24,538 nt of DNA from positions 1 to 24,538 of the forward strand of contig JAHHTT010000035.1 of assembly GCA_020024465.1 (NCBI GenBank), in the 5' to 3' direction. The stretch is from Odoribacter sp. (lineage in GTDB: Bacteria > Bacteroidota > Bacteroidia > Bacteroidales > Marinifilaceae). The stretch's first letter is position 1. Each line of letters begins with the position of its first letter. The notes beneath the pieces are model-generated. The model was given only the letters and a program-made list of their open reading frames with translations, had not been told where the DNA came from and did not search any database. The position numbers and the translations under genes are program-made. Below are positions 15,364 through 24,140 of this stretch, in pieces.

Positions 15364-15795
15364 ATGAAAATAGCTATCGCATGTGACCATGCAGGTTACG
15401 AGTTCAAGGAAAAATTGGTGGAATATCTTCGCACCAAAGGACATGAAGTGAAAGATTTCGGAACTCATTCTGCCGAAAGCATGGATTATCCGGACACAGC
15501 CCACCCTATGGCGGAAGCTGTAGAAGCAGGAGAATTTGACAAAGGTATCGCCCTCTGCGGAAGCGGAAACGGCATCAACATGACCGTCAACAAACACCGG
15601 GGCATTCGTGGCGCCCTCTGCTGGACTGTTGAAATCGCATGGCTGGCCCGTCTGCACAACGATGCGAATGTGTGTTGTCTTCCGGCCCGATTCGTTTCTT
15701 ACGAAGACGCTCAGGATATTGTGGAACGTTTTCTAAGCACAGAATTTGAAGGAGGACGTCACCAGCGCAGAATAGAAAAAATCCCGGTGAAATAA
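15364..15795 (+). CDS. rpiB: Ribose-5-phosphate isomerase B
   Basis: RpiB interconverts ribose 5-phosphate and ribulose 5-phosphate in the non-oxidative pentose phosphate pathway. The 143-residue protein has the family landmarks: ACDHAG with D8 and H9, DYPDTAH at 41-47, the catalytic C65 with the anion loop GSGNG at 66-70, and LHND at 97-100. Length matches the usual 140-155 aa. It has its own promoter, shared back-to-back with the acyl-CoA ligase operon, and ends at a strong bidirectional terminator facing maeB. It is a single-gene unit. Confidence 0.96.
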   Translation: MKIAIACDHAGYEFKEKLVEYLRTKGHEVKDFGTHSAESMDYPDTAHPMAEAVEAGEFDKGIALCGSGNGINMTVNKHRGIRGALCWTVEIAWLARLHNDANVCCLPARFVSYEDAQDIVERFLSTEFEGGRHQRRIEKIPVK

Positions 15796-15800
15796 ACCAA

Positions 15801-15837
15801 AAAAAAACTGGCAACCGGTAAAGTTGCCAGTTTTTTA
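15801..15837. terminator. Bidirectional terminator between rpiB and maeB
   Basis: CTGGCAAC (15808-15815) pairs with GTTGCCAG (15823-15830). A7 lies on the left and T6 on the right, extending the stem with A-U pairs. It serves rpiB on the plus strand and maeB on the minus strand. Confidence 0.9.
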
Positions 15838-15843
15838 TTCCCG

Positions 15844-18114
15844 TCAGATTCTGCACATATCTCTTCTCTCCTTCTGCGCATCGGAAACAGCCAGTGTCGC
15901 CATATGTACAATATCTCTTACCTGGCATCCCATCTGAAGAATATGCACAGGCTTATTCATTCCCAATAGAATCGGTCCGATAATTTCATGGCTTCCCAAC
16001 TCCTGCAGCATACTCAATCCGACACTGCCGGAACTCAGGTTCGGAAAAATAATCGTATTCACATCCCGGTCACCCAATATTGAAAACGGATATTCTCTTT
16101 GTCTCAATTCTTTATCAAAAGCCATTGAAGCATGCATTTCCCCATCCACTAAAATTTCCGGATACTTATTATGCAATTGCGTTATACATTCCTGAATCTG
16201 GGCCGGACTGCCCAAACGGTATTCTCCGAAATTCGAATAAGAAGTCAAGGCAATCACGGGGTCGACATCAAAACGTTTTACGGCATCATGTGTCAGCACA
16301 GTGACGTATTCCAGCGTTTCAGCAGAAGGATGGCTGTTCACCGTAGTGTCTGCCAAAAAATAAGTCCCGCGTTTTGTGGTAGCGATATGCATACCGGCAG
16401 CATATTTACAACACGGCTGCAAACCGACGACTTCCCTGGCTTTTTCAAATACCTCCTTGTAAGGCGAATTCACACCTGAAATAAAACCGTCGGCATCGCC
16501 GCATTCCAACATCATCAAACCGACATAATTAGGGTCCTGCATTTTCAAAACAGCCTTACTTCTGGAAACACCCGAGCGCTGCATCTTTTCATAATAATGC
16601 TCGGTATATCTTTCCATTGCAGAAGTCTCCACTGCCGGGTCAAAAATCGTCAGATTCCGGATGGACAATTTATTTCGTGCTATCTTATCTTGGATGACAG
16701 CCGTATCTCCCACTAAAATCGGATAGGCAATATGATCGGCTGTCAGCTCCTGCACCGCCTGCAACACCTGCAAATTCGCCCCTTCGGCAAACACCACCCG
16801 TTTCGGATTAGCTTTCGCCTTATGCGTCATCAAACGCATCAATCCATTATCATGACTTACACGCTTTTCCAGACTTTCCCGATAGGCATCCCAATCTTCA
16901 ATCATCCTCCGGGCCACACCCGATTCAATCGCTGCTTTTGCGACAGCAGGTGCCACACAGCTAATCAAACGGTTATCCAATGCTTTCGGAATAATATAAT
17001 TCCTGTCAAAAGAAATCGCCGGATCATGATATGCCATCTTCACGCTTTCAGGAACCGGCTGTTTTGTCAAATCCGCAATCGCACGGGCTGCAGCCAGTTT
17101 CATCTCCTCATTGATTCCGCTTGCCTGCACATCCAATGCTCCACGGAAAATATAGGGGAATCCCAATACATTATTTATCTGATTAGGGTAATCGGAACGT
17201 CCTGTTGCGAAAATAATATCCGGACGGGAATGCATGGCATGCTCATAACTGATTTCCGGATTCGGATTAGCCAAAGCAAAGACAATCGGGTCCTCCGCCA
17301 TACTCTGCACCATCTCCTCGGTCAGAATATCAGCAACCGACAATCCCAGGAACACATCCGCCCCACGCAAGGCCTCTACCAGAGTACGGGCTTCTGTCTG
17401 CACGGCAAACTCCTGTTTTTCGACATTCAGATCCGCACGCCCTTCATAAATAACCCCCTTACTGTCACACATTAAAATATGCTCCCGTTTCACGCCGAGG
17501 CTTCTATAAAACCGGGCACATGAAATGGCCGCAGCCCCGGCACCGTTCACCACAACCCGCACCTCTCCGATATCCTTGCCGTTCAACTCCAAAGCATTCA
17601 GCAAACCTGCTCCTGAAATAATCGCAGTACCGTGCTGGTCATCATGCATCACCGGAATATCCAGCTCTTCCTTCAATCTCCGTTCAATTTCAAAACATTC
17701 AGGAGCCTTGATATCCTCCAGATTAATACCGCCGAAAGTCGGAGAAATCATCTTCACCGTACGCACAAATTCATCAACATTTTTTGTATTTACTTCAATA
17801 TCAAATACATCTATATCGGCAAAAATCTTAAACAACAACCCTTTCCCTTCCATCACCGGTTTCCCGGCCAAAGCTCCGATATCTCCCAAGCCCAAAACAG
17901 CCGTTCCGTTCGAAATTACAGCCACTAAATTGCTTTTAGCTGTATAACGGTATGCGTCTGCCGGATTTTTTTCAATTTCCAAACATGGCTGTGCTACGCC
18001 GGGAGAATAGGCCAACGACAAATCATGCTGTGTACTGTAAGGTTTTGAAGGAATTACCTCAATTTTACCGGGACGTCCCGATTCATGATATTTTAAAGCT
18101 TCATTCTTATCCAT
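15844..18114 (-). CDS. maeB: NADP-dependent malic enzyme with phosphotransacetylase-like domain
   Basis: A 756-residue two-domain protein. Residues 1 to about 425 form the malic enzyme: YSPGVAQPCLEI, the malate/metal region LEDIKAPECF and DDQHGTAI, and the NAD(P)-binding VVVNGAGAAAIS. It decarboxylates malate to pyruvate with metal and NADP. Residues about 430-756 are a phosphotransacetylase-like domain (KANPKRVVFAEGAN; LGMNKPVHILQMGC), which in MaeB proteins is regulatory and binds acetyl-CoA rather than catalysing. Length matches MaeB (about 760 aa). A TATCTTTG box at 18151-18158 gives its promoter. Confidence 0.95.
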   Translation of the reverse strand: MDKNEALKYHESGRPGKIEVIPSKPYSTQHDLSLAYSPGVAQPCLEIEKNPADAYRYTAKSNLVAVISNGTAVLGLGDIGALAGKPVMEGKGLLFKIFADIDVFDIEVNTKNVDEFVRTVKMISPTFGGINLEDIKAPECFEIERRLKEELDIPVMHDDQHGTAIISGAGLLNALELNGKDIGEVRVVVNGAGAAAISCARFYRSLGVKREHILMCDSKGVIYEGRADLNVEKQEFAVQTEARTLVEALRGADVFLGLSVADILTEEMVQSMAEDPIVFALANPNPEISYEHAMHSRPDIIFATGRSDYPNQINNVLGFPYIFRGALDVQASGINEEMKLAAARAIADLTKQPVPESVKMAYHDPAISFDRNYIIPKALDNRLISCVAPAVAKAAIESGVARRMIEDWDAYRESLEKRVSHDNGLMRLMTHKAKANPKRVVFAEGANLQVLQAVQELTADHIAYPILVGDTAVIQDKIARNKLSIRNLTIFDPAVETSAMERYTEHYYEKMQRSGVSRSKAVLKMQDPNYVGLMMLECGDADGFISGVNSPYKEVFEKAREVVGLQPCCKYAAGMHIATTKRGTYFLADTTVNSHPSAETLEYVTVLTHDAVKRFDVDPVIALTSYSNFGEYRLGSPAQIQECITQLHNKYPEILVDGEMHASMAFDKELRQREYPFSILGDRDVNTIIFPNLSSGSVGLSMLQELGSHEIIGPILLGMNKPVHILQMGCQVRDIVHMATLAVSDAQKERRDMCRI

Positions 18115-18150
18115 ATCCGTTCATTTAAATATTTCATAGATTCCTTTTTT

Positions 18151-18158
18151 CAAAGATA
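18151..18158 (-). promoter_or_regulatory. -7 box for maeB
   Basis: The minus strand reads TATCTTTG, matching TAnnTTTG, 36 bp upstream of the start codon. No clear -33 TTTG. Confidence 0.6.
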
Positions 18159-18267
18159 ATACAAAAACTCTATTCCACATAGTTAAATAAAGGTTAAAGC
18201 ATTGTCATCCACAAAAACTATCCGTAAATGGGAGTAAATTGCGATATTAAATAAAATAAATATACCT

Positions 18268-19611
18268 ATGATAAAGCTTTATTGTCTGACAGGACTCATG
18301 CTCGCAGCAATTTCCTGTACAACAGAACCTAAGACCACCGTAACCATCCACATGGAAGGAGAAAGGATTTCCGACATCACAACCGTTTTAAACACCCGTG
18401 ATTCCATCTACTCCATCCATCTCGACTCCACAAACTCCATCACAATTCCACTGGCATCAACCTCACAATCCGGTTATGCCAGTATCCAGTTAGGCCGTAT
18501 GCACCTTCCTTTATACATCGAAACAGGGAAAAGCTTTGATGTAGATATCCGGATCAAAGGTCGCAAGGTAACTCCCGTCTTCACTGGAGATGGAGCCGCC
18601 AAAAACAATTATCTGAACAGTGAAGTGTTAAAAAAAGACCTTCCCCCATTTGAGTTTTCAGAATCCGAATTTTTAAAACAACTGAAAGAACTGGAAACAA
18701 AACAACTGGCCTATTTGGATTCCATGAATTTTGACACAGAATTCCGGCAGATAGAGAAAAAGAGAATACACTATTCACTCTATTCCGGCATCCCCACCTA
18801 TATCACCTATCATCCGTTCTATGCAAAAACCGCAGGATATACACCTTCTGAACAGATTTATACAACGATGAAACAAGCCGTTGAGGAAGACCCCGGATTG
18901 ATGTATATGCAAGAATACAGGGATGCGCTGACCGGTTATCTTGAAATCGCAGGCAGCCGAAATTCAAAAGGAGCATTATCAACTTTAAAAAATCGTTTAT
19001 CCATCATTCAGAACGATTTCAAATCACCTGCCATCAAAGAATTTACAACCGACTATTTTGTCTGCAAATACATAGGAAAATTCGGCATCGACAATCTTTC
19101 GGAATTTTCATCCATCTACGAGTCAAATGTAACAGACCCGCAGAAAAAAGCCTCCTATAAAGCATTGTGTGACAAATGGGCCAAAATTGCCAAAGGCCAG
19201 CCTTCCTTTGCCTTTAAATTCAAGGACATCAACGGCAAAGAAGTCTGCCTCCAAGACCTTGCAGGCAAATACGTATATATAGACTGCTGGGCGACCTGGT
19301 GTGGCCCCTGTTGTGCAGAACTTCCTTATCTGCAAAAACTGGAACACCAATACAAAGATAGGAACATTCATTTTGTAAGCATCTCCTGCGACCGGGACAA
19401 AACCAACTGGGAAAAGATGGTAAAAAAAGAAAAGCTCGGAGGCATTCAATTGCATAATGGTGGAGACAATTCTTTTCTGGATTTTTATATGATTACCGGC
19501 ATTCCCCGTTTCATTTTGCTTGACCGTGAAGGGAAAATCATCGACACCAATGCGACACGTCCGTCTAATCCGGAAACAGCAAAGACTTTTGATACATTAG
19601 AAGGCATCTGA
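18268..19611 (+). CDS. TlpA-like thioredoxin-fold lipoprotein
   Basis: A 447-residue lipoprotein. A short signal peptide ends in the lipobox AISC (C17 lipidated), placing it in the cell envelope. Residues about 22-130 form a beta-rich domain of the type found before thioredoxin domains in Bacteroidota (DUF4369-like). A helical linker follows, and residues about 315-445 form a TlpA/AhpC-TSA-like thioredoxin domain with WCGPC at 344-348 (C345, C348) plus an extra C349 and C340. The cis-Pro region is ITGIPRFIL. It probably acts as a periplasm-facing thiol-disulfide reductase; the partner is unknown. It stands alone, ended by a strong terminator. Confidence 0.88.
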   Translation: MIKLYCLTGLMLAAISCTTEPKTTVTIHMEGERISDITTVLNTRDSIYSIHLDSTNSITIPLASTSQSGYASIQLGRMHLPLYIETGKSFDVDIRIKGRKVTPVFTGDGAAKNNYLNSEVLKKDLPPFEFSESEFLKQLKELETKQLAYLDSMNFDTEFRQIEKKRIHYSLYSGIPTYITYHPFYAKTAGYTPSEQIYTTMKQAVEEDPGLMYMQEYRDALTGYLEIAGSRNSKGALSTLKNRLSIIQNDFKSPAIKEFTTDYFVCKYIGKFGIDNLSEFSSIYESNVTDPQKKASYKALCDKWAKIAKGQPSFAFKFKDINGKEVCLQDLAGKYVYIDCWATWCGPCCAELPYLQKLEHQYKDRNIHFVSISCDRDKTNWEKMVKKEKLGGIQLHNGGDNSFLDFYMITGIPRFILLDREGKIIDTNATRPSNPETAKTFDTLEGI

Positions 19612-19635
19612 ATACATTAATTAACAGCATAGAAA

Positions 19636-19685
19636 AGACAAATTCGCCCGAGCCATCAAACAGCTCGGGCGAATTTGTCTTTTTA
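19636..19685. terminator. Strong bidirectional terminator
   Basis: A perfect 18-bp stem (19636-19653 with 19663-19680) has the GC core CGCCCGAGC and a 9-nt loop. T5 follows on the plus strand and an A-rich stretch precedes it. It ends the TlpA-like gene and, on the other strand, mutL. Confidence 0.92.
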
Positions 19686-19710
19686 TAAATACGATTTTCA
19701 CTTCCCTTAT

Positions 19711-21564
19711 CTATTTAAACCAACTGTTCACATCCTCATATTTCAATATATGCACGATTATTTTGCCATCGGCGGTAAAATGATGATATTTACAGGCAAA
19801 TAACTGTTCCACAATTCCCATCATCTCCTCACAGGTCAAAGAAGTATTATAAGACATGGCCGCAGCTTTTGCCAAAGCCAATACGATACGTTCCTTCATT
19901 TTATCCCGGATACTGCCTTCCGTATTTTTGTAATGCTCTATCAATTCCAACAGCACCTCTTTGGCATGGCTATACGACAAATCAGGAGGAGTGGCCTGAA
20001 TAGCATAGCAATTCTTTCCGAACACAGTCAGTTCAAATCCTAAAAACTCCAGATCTGGCAACAAATCGCCAATCAGAATAAAATCCGAAGCAGACAACTC
20101 CAGTACCTCGGGGAAGAGACACTTCTGTCCGGCTATACGGTGTGCTGCCAGTGTTTCCATATATTTATCAAACAATACCCGCTCATGCGCCCGTTTCTGG
20201 TCAATCAGCATCAATCCGCTCTGTACAGGAGTTACGATATAGCGTCCTTTCATCTGGAAATAACAATTTGTAGCAGGCACCACCGGAGACTGTTCTTCCA
20301 TATCCGGGATTGTGGTCTGAACCGGTTCCTCAGCCTCTTTCAATCCGTCAAACAAAATATCCCAATTAGCAGGAGCCTTGTCATGTCGGTGCGCATTACC
20401 CCGGAAAGAAGCTTTTTCAAAATCAGAATCCGCCGGGCTCAAAGCGCCCGATCCATAGTTAAAAGGATTATAGCCCGGATTATAGGTGATTTTCGGAACG
20501 AAAGGCGTCTCATTGCCGGCTGCCGGCTCCACATAATCCAAACTTCCTTCCGTATCAAAATCCAGCGGCGGCATAATATTGAACTTTCCCAAAGCCTCTT
20601 TTATACATGCCATCAATATCTGAAAAAAATCCGATTCATTTTGAAACTTAATCTCTGTCTTCGTCGGGTGGATATTCACATCCACCATTGAAGGCTCTAC
20701 AGTAAAATACAGAAAATAAGAAGGGATGCAGTCTGCCCCCAACAAGCCCGAATAAGCCTCCATCACCGCTTTGTGGAAAAACGGATGCTTCATGAACCGG
20801 TTATTCACAAAAAAATACTGTTCGCCATAAGTCTTGCGCGCCTGCTCCGGGCTGCATACAAAACCTTCTATTTTCACCAGGCTGGTGTCACATTTCACCG
20901 TTATCAGACGCGAATTAATCGTTTTCCCAAAAATATTCACAATCCTTTGCCGCAAACCCGATACCGGCAAATCATACAAGACCGTCCCGTTATTGCTCAA
21001 AGAGAAGGCGATTTCCGGATTCGTCAAAGCCACCCTCAAAAATTCATTCGTTACGTTCCGCAACTCTGTAGAATCCGACTTCAAAAATTTCCGTCTGGCG
21101 GGTATATTATAAAAAAGGTTCTTAACAGCTATATTGGTACCCTTTGCAGTACTCACCGCCTCCTGATTCTTCAACTCAGAAGCCGCAATGAAAACAGACG
21201 TCCCCAACTCCTCCTCCCCGCGGCGGGTTTTTAATTCCACCTCTGCCACAGACGCAATCGAAGGCAGAGCCTCTCCCCGGAACCCCAGCGTGCGTATACC
21301 GAACAAATCCTGAGCAGACGCGATTTTAGAAGTTGCATGACGTTCAAAAGCCATTCGGGCATCCATGGGCGACATCCCTTTCCCGTCATCAATCACCTGT
21401 ATCACCGCCTTTCCCACATTTTTCAACACCACCTGTATATGTTTTGCCCCTGCATCAACGGCATTTTCCACCAGTTCTTTCACCACCGACGCCGGCCGCT
21501 GCACCACTTCACCGGCAGCAATCTGATTCGCCACAGAATCAGGCAACAAATGAATAATATCCAT
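19711..21564 (-). CDS. mutL: DNA mismatch repair protein MutL
   Basis: A 617-residue MutL. The GHKL ATPase motifs are complete: LPDSVANQIAAGEVV, KELVENAVDAG with E30 and N34, IDDGKGM (59-64), and FRGEALPSI. The C-terminal dimerisation domain starts near 440. Its endonuclease motifs are degenerate: the DQHA(X)2E(X)4E site reads DQKRAHERVLFD from D455, and the ACR and CPHGRP metal motifs are not recognisable. The start at 21564 (MDIIHLLPDS) is chosen over a Met eight codons upstream because it matches the family N-terminus. It is the last gene of the flippase-small protein-mutL operon. Confidence 0.95.
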   Translation of the reverse strand: MDIIHLLPDSVANQIAAGEVVQRPASVVKELVENAVDAGAKHIQVVLKNVGKAVIQVIDDGKGMSPMDARMAFERHATSKIASAQDLFGIRTLGFRGEALPSIASVAEVELKTRRGEEELGTSVFIAASELKNQEAVSTAKGTNIAVKNLFYNIPARRKFLKSDSTELRNVTNEFLRVALTNPEIAFSLSNNGTVLYDLPVSGLRQRIVNIFGKTINSRLITVKCDTSLVKIEGFVCSPEQARKTYGEQYFFVNNRFMKHPFFHKAVMEAYSGLLGADCIPSYFLYFTVEPSMVDVNIHPTKTEIKFQNESDFFQILMACIKEALGKFNIMPPLDFDTEGSLDYVEPAAGNETPFVPKITYNPGYNPFNYGSGALSPADSDFEKASFRGNAHRHDKAPANWDILFDGLKEAEEPVQTTIPDMEEQSPVVPATNCYFQMKGRYIVTPVQSGLMLIDQKRAHERVLFDKYMETLAAHRIAGQKCLFPEVLELSASDFILIGDLLPDLEFLGFELTVFGKNCYAIQATPPDLSYSHAKEVLLELIEHYKNTEGSIRDKMKERIVLALAKAAAMSYNTSLTCEEMMGIVEQLFACKYHHFTADGKIIVHILKYEDVNSWFK

Positions 21565-21588
21565 AAGCAAAAAAATATATTCCGACAA

Positions 21589-21909
21589 CTACAAGCCAAA
21601 CAGTTTCAATAATCCCTCCGGATTTTTCACAAATACATAAAATGCACCGAGAAACAATATCACCAGAATCATAAAAAGGCGTATTGTCCGTGCCGATCCG
21701 GCATTCGTCCGCATCGCCTTGCGTTTTTCATACTCGCCTCTGAATTGCCCCCTTACATTCGGGACATATACCTCCTCCCCGTCGTCATCCTTCAGACCAA
21801 GATCGGCTCTCGCCCGCTTCACCCGCTCCTCGCGAGCCTCCTTTTCAGGATCCCAATAGCGAGGTTTCATACTAAACCTCTTATATTCCGGTTGTTTAAA
21901 TAAAAACAT
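21589..21909 (-). CDS. Small membrane protein of unknown function
   Basis: A 106-residue protein starting MFLFKQPEYKRF. It has an N-terminal charged region with KPRYWDPEKEAREERVKRARAD, a predicted helix rich in E/K/R. One hydrophobic segment near the C-terminus (FMILVILFLGAFYVFV) is followed by a short tail. This suggests a single-pass inner-membrane protein with a cytoplasmic helical domain. I know no function. ATG 21909 is preferred over an upstream Met at 21966 because the latter would overlap the flippase gene by 44 bases. It lies 13 bp after that gene and 24 bp before mutL, so the three are probably one transcript. Confidence 0.75.
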   Translation of the reverse strand: MFLFKQPEYKRFSMKPRYWDPEKEAREERVKRARADLGLKDDDGEEVYVPNVRGQFRGEYEKRKAMRTNAGSARTIRLFMILVILFLGAFYVFVKNPEGLLKLFGL

Positions 21910-21922
21910 GGCACGTATTATA

Positions 21923-22984
21923 TTATTTATTCGAACTAAAATGCTTTGCCACCCATTTCGGCACAATCAACACGCCGGCGATCAAATACGGGTAATAAGT
22001 TATCAGGCGCCAGAGAATCGCCATGGCTATAGCCAGACCTGCACCCGGCAGAAATTCACCCAAATACTCTTTGAAAACAAACTCAGCAAAACCGCTTCCC
22101 CCCGGAGTGGGACTCACCAGCATCATTATCCACATCACCAATTGACGCGCAAAAATCAGGAAATGCTCTCCCCAACCGTATTTTCCGGCCCAGAAAGCCA
22201 TCAGCAGGGCGTTTACCACCCAATAGCGGGCTGTCCACGAAAAGAAAGTCGCCCCGAAAGTCTTCAACCAAAAGACAAACGGCTTGTGACGCAATTCATA
22301 CGAATTTCTCACGATATCGGATCCCACCTCATTGGCACTGTGTCTCCATTTACGCAGAATACGCCAACGGAAACATTTCATCAGCAGGAATTTCAATCCT
22401 CTCGGATTTCTGAAAAGTCCGTAACTCAAAATGATCAAATAGACCAATTTGATGGAATATCCCCCCACGGCAAACCATACCAATCCCGTTGTCACCCCCC
22501 GGCTCACTCCCGGCATATCCCACAGTTCACTATGGCTGACACACAATAATATCACCGGAAACATCAGTATGAAATACAGTTCATCCAAAAACGACGTAGC
22601 CATCACCATTGCCGAACTCCGTCCCACTTTGATCCCCTCCTTATTCACAAACAGAATCGCCAGACTGGTACCTCCGATAGCCGAAGGAGTCACCGCTGAA
22701 GTAAATTCCCACAAGAAAACAATGCGTACGGCACTTATCCAGTTCAATCTTCCGTCCGACAGCACCCTGATTCTCACCACATATCCAAAATCCCTCACAA
22801 ACATACACATGCCTGCCACCAACAGCCACCATACAGAATTCCAGGTAAACGCTATCTGTCGGAAAGCCTTCACATCGAATTCGTTATAAAGCATGTAAGA
22901 TACTACAGCCAAACCGATAATGACCGGATAGACGATCTTATAGGGACTGATTTTCTTTGTCAGTTGTTTCTCGGATTCTGCCAT
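21923..22984 (-). CDS. Flippase-like integral membrane protein (UPF0104/MprF-N type)
   Basis: A 353-residue inner-membrane protein with about eight hydrophobic segments. It is related to the flippase half of lysylphosphatidylglycerol synthase MprF. Signatures are TSAVTPSAIGGTSLAILFVNKEG and VSPTPGGSGFAEFVFKEYLG near the C-terminus. No aminoacyl-lipid transferase domain is attached, so lipid flipping or another transport role is inference from the family. ATG 22984 (MAESEKQLTKK) is chosen; the frame extends to 23050 through the repeat-rich leader. It heads the operon with the small membrane protein and mutL. The leader between it and tRNA-Ala carries an elaborate inverted-repeat structure. Confidence 0.85.
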   Translation of the reverse strand: MAESEKQLTKKISPYKIVYPVIIGLAVVSYMLYNEFDVKAFRQIAFTWNSVWWLLVAGMCMFVRDFGYVVRIRVLSDGRLNWISAVRIVFLWEFTSAVTPSAIGGTSLAILFVNKEGIKVGRSSAMVMATSFLDELYFILMFPVILLCVSHSELWDMPGVSRGVTTGLVWFAVGGYSIKLVYLIILSYGLFRNPRGLKFLLMKCFRWRILRKWRHSANEVGSDIVRNSYELRHKPFVFWLKTFGATFFSWTARYWVVNALLMAFWAGKYGWGEHFLIFARQLVMWIMMLVSPTPGGSGFAEFVFKEYLGEFLPGAGLAIAMAILWRLITYYPYLIAGVLIVPKWVAKHFSSNK

Positions 22985-23006
22985 TATGCAACACTCTTTA
23001 AAAAGA

Positions 23007-23085
23007 ATAAAGTCCATAAAGTTAATGGAAAGTTTCCGTATGGGAAACACTCCAAACCATAAACTTTATGAACTTTACAAACTTT
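23007..23085. repeat. Nested dyad and 9-bp tandem repeats
   Basis: Three 9-bp units lie in tandem at 23059-23085; on the minus strand they read AAAGTTTAT, AAAGTTCAT and AAAGTTTGT. Two inverted units (ATAAAGTCC, ATAAAGTTA) lie at 23007-23024. ATAAAGTT (23016-23023) can pair with AACTTTAT (23062-23069), enclosing a second hairpin GTTTCC/GGAAAC (23032-23037/23043-23048). The element sits between tRNA-Ala and the flippase gene and could act as a processing, attenuation or protein-binding site. Confidence 0.55.
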
Positions 23086-23097
23086 AAGAACATCAGG

Positions 23098-23171
<74 letters not shown>

Positions 23172-23183
23172 GTTTCTTTACGG

Positions 23184-23214
23184 CAAAGATACAAAAATCT
23201 ATCAAATCGCCAAA
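23184..23214 (-). promoter_or_regulatory. Promoter of tRNA-Ala
   Basis: The minus strand shows TTTG (23211-23214) and TATCTTTG (23184-23191), 19 bp apart, the same arrangement as before tRNA-Cys. The start would fall about 8 bp before the mature tRNA. Confidence 0.82.
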
Positions 23215-23287
23215 CACCGTCCGATAAAAATCTTGTTTTACTCATTATCAATAAGGAATAAATTGTATTCTCAGCAATGGTTCTCGC

Positions 23288-23491
23288 CTATCCCTCCAAT
23301 ACTGCTGCAAATATCACTGTGTTTTTTTCAGTTATGGAACGATGACCATTCAGGATTTCATTAACGACCGAATAGCCCATACCCATTTCTTGTGCAAGGA
23401 GTCTTTGTGAAATGCCCCTATATTCAATCTTTTCTTTCAACACTTCACCGGGATGTGTGGGAAATGCTGGCTTCAGATTATTGTTAATCAT
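23288..23491 (-). pseudogene. Truncated HigA-type antitoxin
   Basis: This 67-codon frame opens MINNNLKPAFPTHPGEVLKEK. This is the N-terminus of HigA/VapI-type XRE antitoxins (HPGEVL). It continues through the helix-turn-helix (RGISQRLLAQEMGMGYSVVNEILNGHRSITEK). It stops at TAG after VIFAAVLEG, whereas family members usually run on for 30-40 more residues of dimerisation domain. No HigB/RelE-like toxin frame lies immediately upstream or downstream. It is best seen as a 3'-truncated orphan. DNA binding could survive because the HTH is intact, so a working short regulator is possible but less likely. Confidence 0.65.
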
Positions 23492-23522
23492 ATCCGGATT
23501 AACCCCTGCTATCGTATCATGC

Positions 23523-24140
23523 CTATTTTGCGCTATTCTGCATGGTTTTTAATTCTTTATCAGTCATCTGCACATAGATTGAAACTCCATAGATGGTTAC
23601 TCCATAAGCATCTTGAGCCAAAGGATGAACCATGCAGAAACTAGGTTGAGCACCGAGTGTCCATCCTGTTATCTGAATGTAATCATTCGAGCCAAGCAAC
23701 AGAACAGTCCGTGATGTACCATTGTATTTATTATTGTAAGTATATGCTATCTCATTCTTCTTGATAGCGCCTCCTTCAGCGGCGGAACAATAGTAGGTTG
23801 TCAATTTTGTATCACTATCAAAATAGTAATGTACCGGAGCTATGCCAATCATGCTGTAATATTCATTAGGCAGTCTTTTGCCATTCTTGTCAATTTCCCA
23901 AGTGGCGTACTGCTTCCATCCATGACCAATGAACATTTTGTCAAAGTTCTCTTTGCCTATGCCGCCGCCATCACCGAAACAGTTTCCATTGTCATTGAAT
24001 TCGTACTTGACTCCATGATTATCCAATACCGAAGCCCATTGTTGTTCCAATTTTTCATCGTCATCGTCATTGCATGATGTGACAGAGAATGATACAAATA
24101 GGACTAATACAAGTCCAATAAAAGATTTTAGATTTTTCAT
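23523..24140 (-). CDS. Orphan lipoprotein, function unknown
   Basis: A 205-residue protein with a classical lipoprotein signal. A basic N-terminus and a hydrophobic core lead to the lipobox VTSC (C23), then the acidic run NDDDDE. In Bacteroidota an acidic stretch straight after the lipidated Cys is typical of lipoproteins exported to the outer-membrane surface, so a surface location is inferred. The mature part is beta-rich with many aromatic and Gly residues (FGDGGG, HGWKQYATWEIDKNGK, YYFDSDTKLTTYYCSAAEGG). I recognise no domain. It sits among gene remnants on the minus strand with no -7 box visible, so expression is uncertain. Confidence 0.7.
   Translation of the reverse strand: MKNLKSFIGLVLVLFVSFSVTSCNDDDDEKLEQQWASVLDNHGVKYEFNDNGNCFGDGGGIGKENFDKMFIGHGWKQYATWEIDKNGKRLPNEYYSMIGIAPVHYYFDSDTKLTTYYCSAAEGGAIKKNEIAYTYNNKYNGTSRTVLLLGSNDYIQITGWTLGAQPSFCMVHPLAQDAYGVTIYGVSIYVQMTDKELKTMQNSAK

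Noticed and set aside
16732..17475. 247-codon frame opposite maeB
   Set aside because: It is entirely antisense to the conserved malic enzyme and its composition is a reverse shadow (rich in His, Arg, Cys).
21908..22549. 213-codon frame opposite the flippase gene
   Set aside because: Antisense shadow of a conserved membrane protein; it has no promoter and no recognisable motif.
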